From positions 1-5,690 of the forward strand of contig CAJQPD010000332.1 in assembly GCA_905480085.1 (NCBI GenBank): a stretch of DNA of 5,690 nucleotides. Direction: 5' to 3'. Position numbers and translations under genes: made by a program. Source of the DNA: an uncultured Acidimicrobiia bacterium. Lineage in GTDB: Bacteria > Actinomycetota > Acidimicrobiia > Spongiisociales > JAENVV01. Under the pieces are notes generated by a model that did no database searches, had not been told where the DNA came from, and saw only the letters and a program-made list of their open reading frames with translations. Shown here piece after piece: positions 4,848 through 5,690 of this stretch. Each line of letters opens with the position of its first letter. Position 1 is the first letter of the stretch.

Positions 4848-5690
4848 CGGCACCCAGGGGCAATCGTGCAGCCCTGGTCGGATTGGCCCTTATCCTCGTG
4901 GGCATCCCCTCCCTCATCGTCGGATACCAGTACGGTTATCGTCCAACACATGCCGATCATCGCACGGTCGATATTGCGGCTCGCGTACCCGAAAATGGTG
5001 GGTTCTCGCCCAACGTGGTCCGCGCAGAAGTCGGCGAAACGATCACGTTGCGGTTCGCATCCGACGACGTTACCCATGGTATCGCTATCGGACCGGGCCT
5101 CGGGGTCGATCTCGGCCAGATCGACCCTGGTCACGTGGGAGAAGTGACACTTACTCTGGACTCGCCAGGCACATACACCTACTACTGCAACACCTGGTGC
5201 AGCCTCGACCATTGGAGAATGCGGGGCGTTCTTGAGGTCGTCGACCCCGTGGACCCCGATCAAGTTGATACGACGTCCGATCCGATCATTGATGCGCTGA
5301 GCGCGGCGTCCATCGACATCGATGCCAAGCCTCTACTCACCAAAGGCGCGCTCCCCGATCGATCCCGTGGAGAACAGAGTCTCTATTCCGTCGAGGTACC
5401 TCCGGAGCTACGCGATCCTGGCTGGCGACTCAGTCGCTCACCGTCTGAGGGTCTCATCCTCCTGCAGGCCAACAATCCCAGCGCTTCAGAAGGTGTCTTG
5501 ACCGATGTGGTTGCCTACCTCTGGTCAGAGGCTGCGCCCAGCCTTGCGACAAAAGAGCTATTCGCCAAGAACTGTGCCGCCTGCCATGGGGAGGGCGGGG
5601 CCGGGGATGGGCTGGCAGCCACAACGACCATCGAAAGGCCGGTAGCTTTTGTGGAGGCCGCCTGGCTCCGAAGAGGCGACGTCTGGTACG
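4844..5690 (+). CDS. CuA-type cupredoxin fused to a c-type cytochrome domain (3' end outside window)
   Basis: The frame starts at an ATG overlapping the previous stop (ATGA) and stays open to the window edge, 282 codons. A signal anchor covers about residues 9-28. A cupredoxin domain (about 40-133) carries His78 in DVTHGIAIG and CNTWCSLDHWRM, giving Cys115, Cys119, His123 and Met126, the CuA spacing C-x3-C-x3-H-x2-M. A linker of about 100 residues leads to NCAACHGEGGAGDG, where Cys244, Cys247 and His248 form a heme c attachment site. The axial Met is not reached. The order CuA then cytochrome c recalls the caa3-type oxidase subunit II, but there is one anchor rather than two helices, so it may serve another acceptor. 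Linker residues 217-228 (GVLTDVVAYLWS) resemble the last helix of a cytochrome c domain without a visible CxxCH before it. It presumably passes electrons between copper, heme and an enzyme encoded downstream. Confidence 0.92.
   Translation, partial: MTAPRGNRAALVGLALILVGIPSLIVGYQYGYRPTHADHRTVDIAARVPENGGFSPNVVRAEVGETITLRFASDDVTHGIAIGPGLGVDLGQIDPGHVGEVTLTLDSPGTYTYYCNTWCSLDHWRMRGVLEVVDPVDPDQVDTTSDPIIDALSAASIDIDAKPLLTKGALPDRSRGEQSLYSVEVPPELRDPGWRLSRSPSEGLILLQANNPSASEGVLTDVVAYLWSEAAPSLATKELFAKNCAACHGEGGAGDGLAATTTIERPVAFVEAAWLRRGDVWY

Noticed and set aside
4844..5690. A standard cytochrome c oxidase subunit II (caa3 type).
   Set aside because: Only one N-terminal anchor is present instead of two helices, the gene follows a NosR/NapH-like gene and not an oxidase subunit, and the linker is unusual. 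Possible only if subunit I follows downstream.

Overview
This window comes from a bacterial chromosome of moderately high GC. Codon third positions favour G and C, genes are packed with 4-base ATGA/GTGA overlaps, and there is a lipoprotein, c-type heme chemistry and a class III cyclase fused to an alpha/beta hydrolase. This suits an actinobacterium-like or Chloroflexi-like organism, but the lineage is inference. No tRNA, rRNA, CRISPR or insertion sequence is visible.

Layout. The left fifth (1-1126, minus strand, running off the window) encodes an alpha/beta hydrolase-class III adenylate/guanylate cyclase fusion. A small hypothetical protein follows on the minus strand (1276-1662). A divergent intergenic region of about 300 bases (1663-1961) then leads into a tight plus-strand operon of at least five genes that continues past position 5690.

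The operon encodes, in order: (1) a membrane-anchored DUF1573-like protein whose frame is interrupted by one in-frame TGA at 2265-2267; (2) a PCYCGC-motif lipoprotein; (3) a small membrane-anchored CuA-type cupredoxin; (4) a NosR/NapH-like polytopic iron-sulfur membrane protein; (5) a second CuA-type cupredoxin fused to a c-type cytochrome domain (partial). The last three start codons overlap the preceding stop codon. The start of gene 2 may do so too.

Main result. The first operon gene reads best as a selenoprotein. The DUF1573-like domain continues in the same frame for 59 codons after the TGA. A perfect 8-bp hairpin with a G-first 3-nt loop lies 19 nt after the TGA, as expected of a bacterial SECIS element. 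The read-through stop at 2445-2447 overlaps an ATG for the next gene. A simple ORF call would truncate this protein at 101 residues and miss its conserved-looking C-terminal half, which carries a Met/His-rich stretch.

How the genes may work together. All five operon products look extracytoplasmic or membrane-bound, and they combine vicinal Cys-Sec chemistry, a Cys-rich lipoprotein, two CuA sites, iron-sulfur clusters and heme c. The likely theme is copper-dependent electron transfer across or outside the membrane, with the Cys-Sec and PCYCGC proteins possibly serving copper delivery or thiol redox for CuA assembly. The terminal acceptor (for example a nitrous oxide reductase or heme-copper oxidase) is not in this window.
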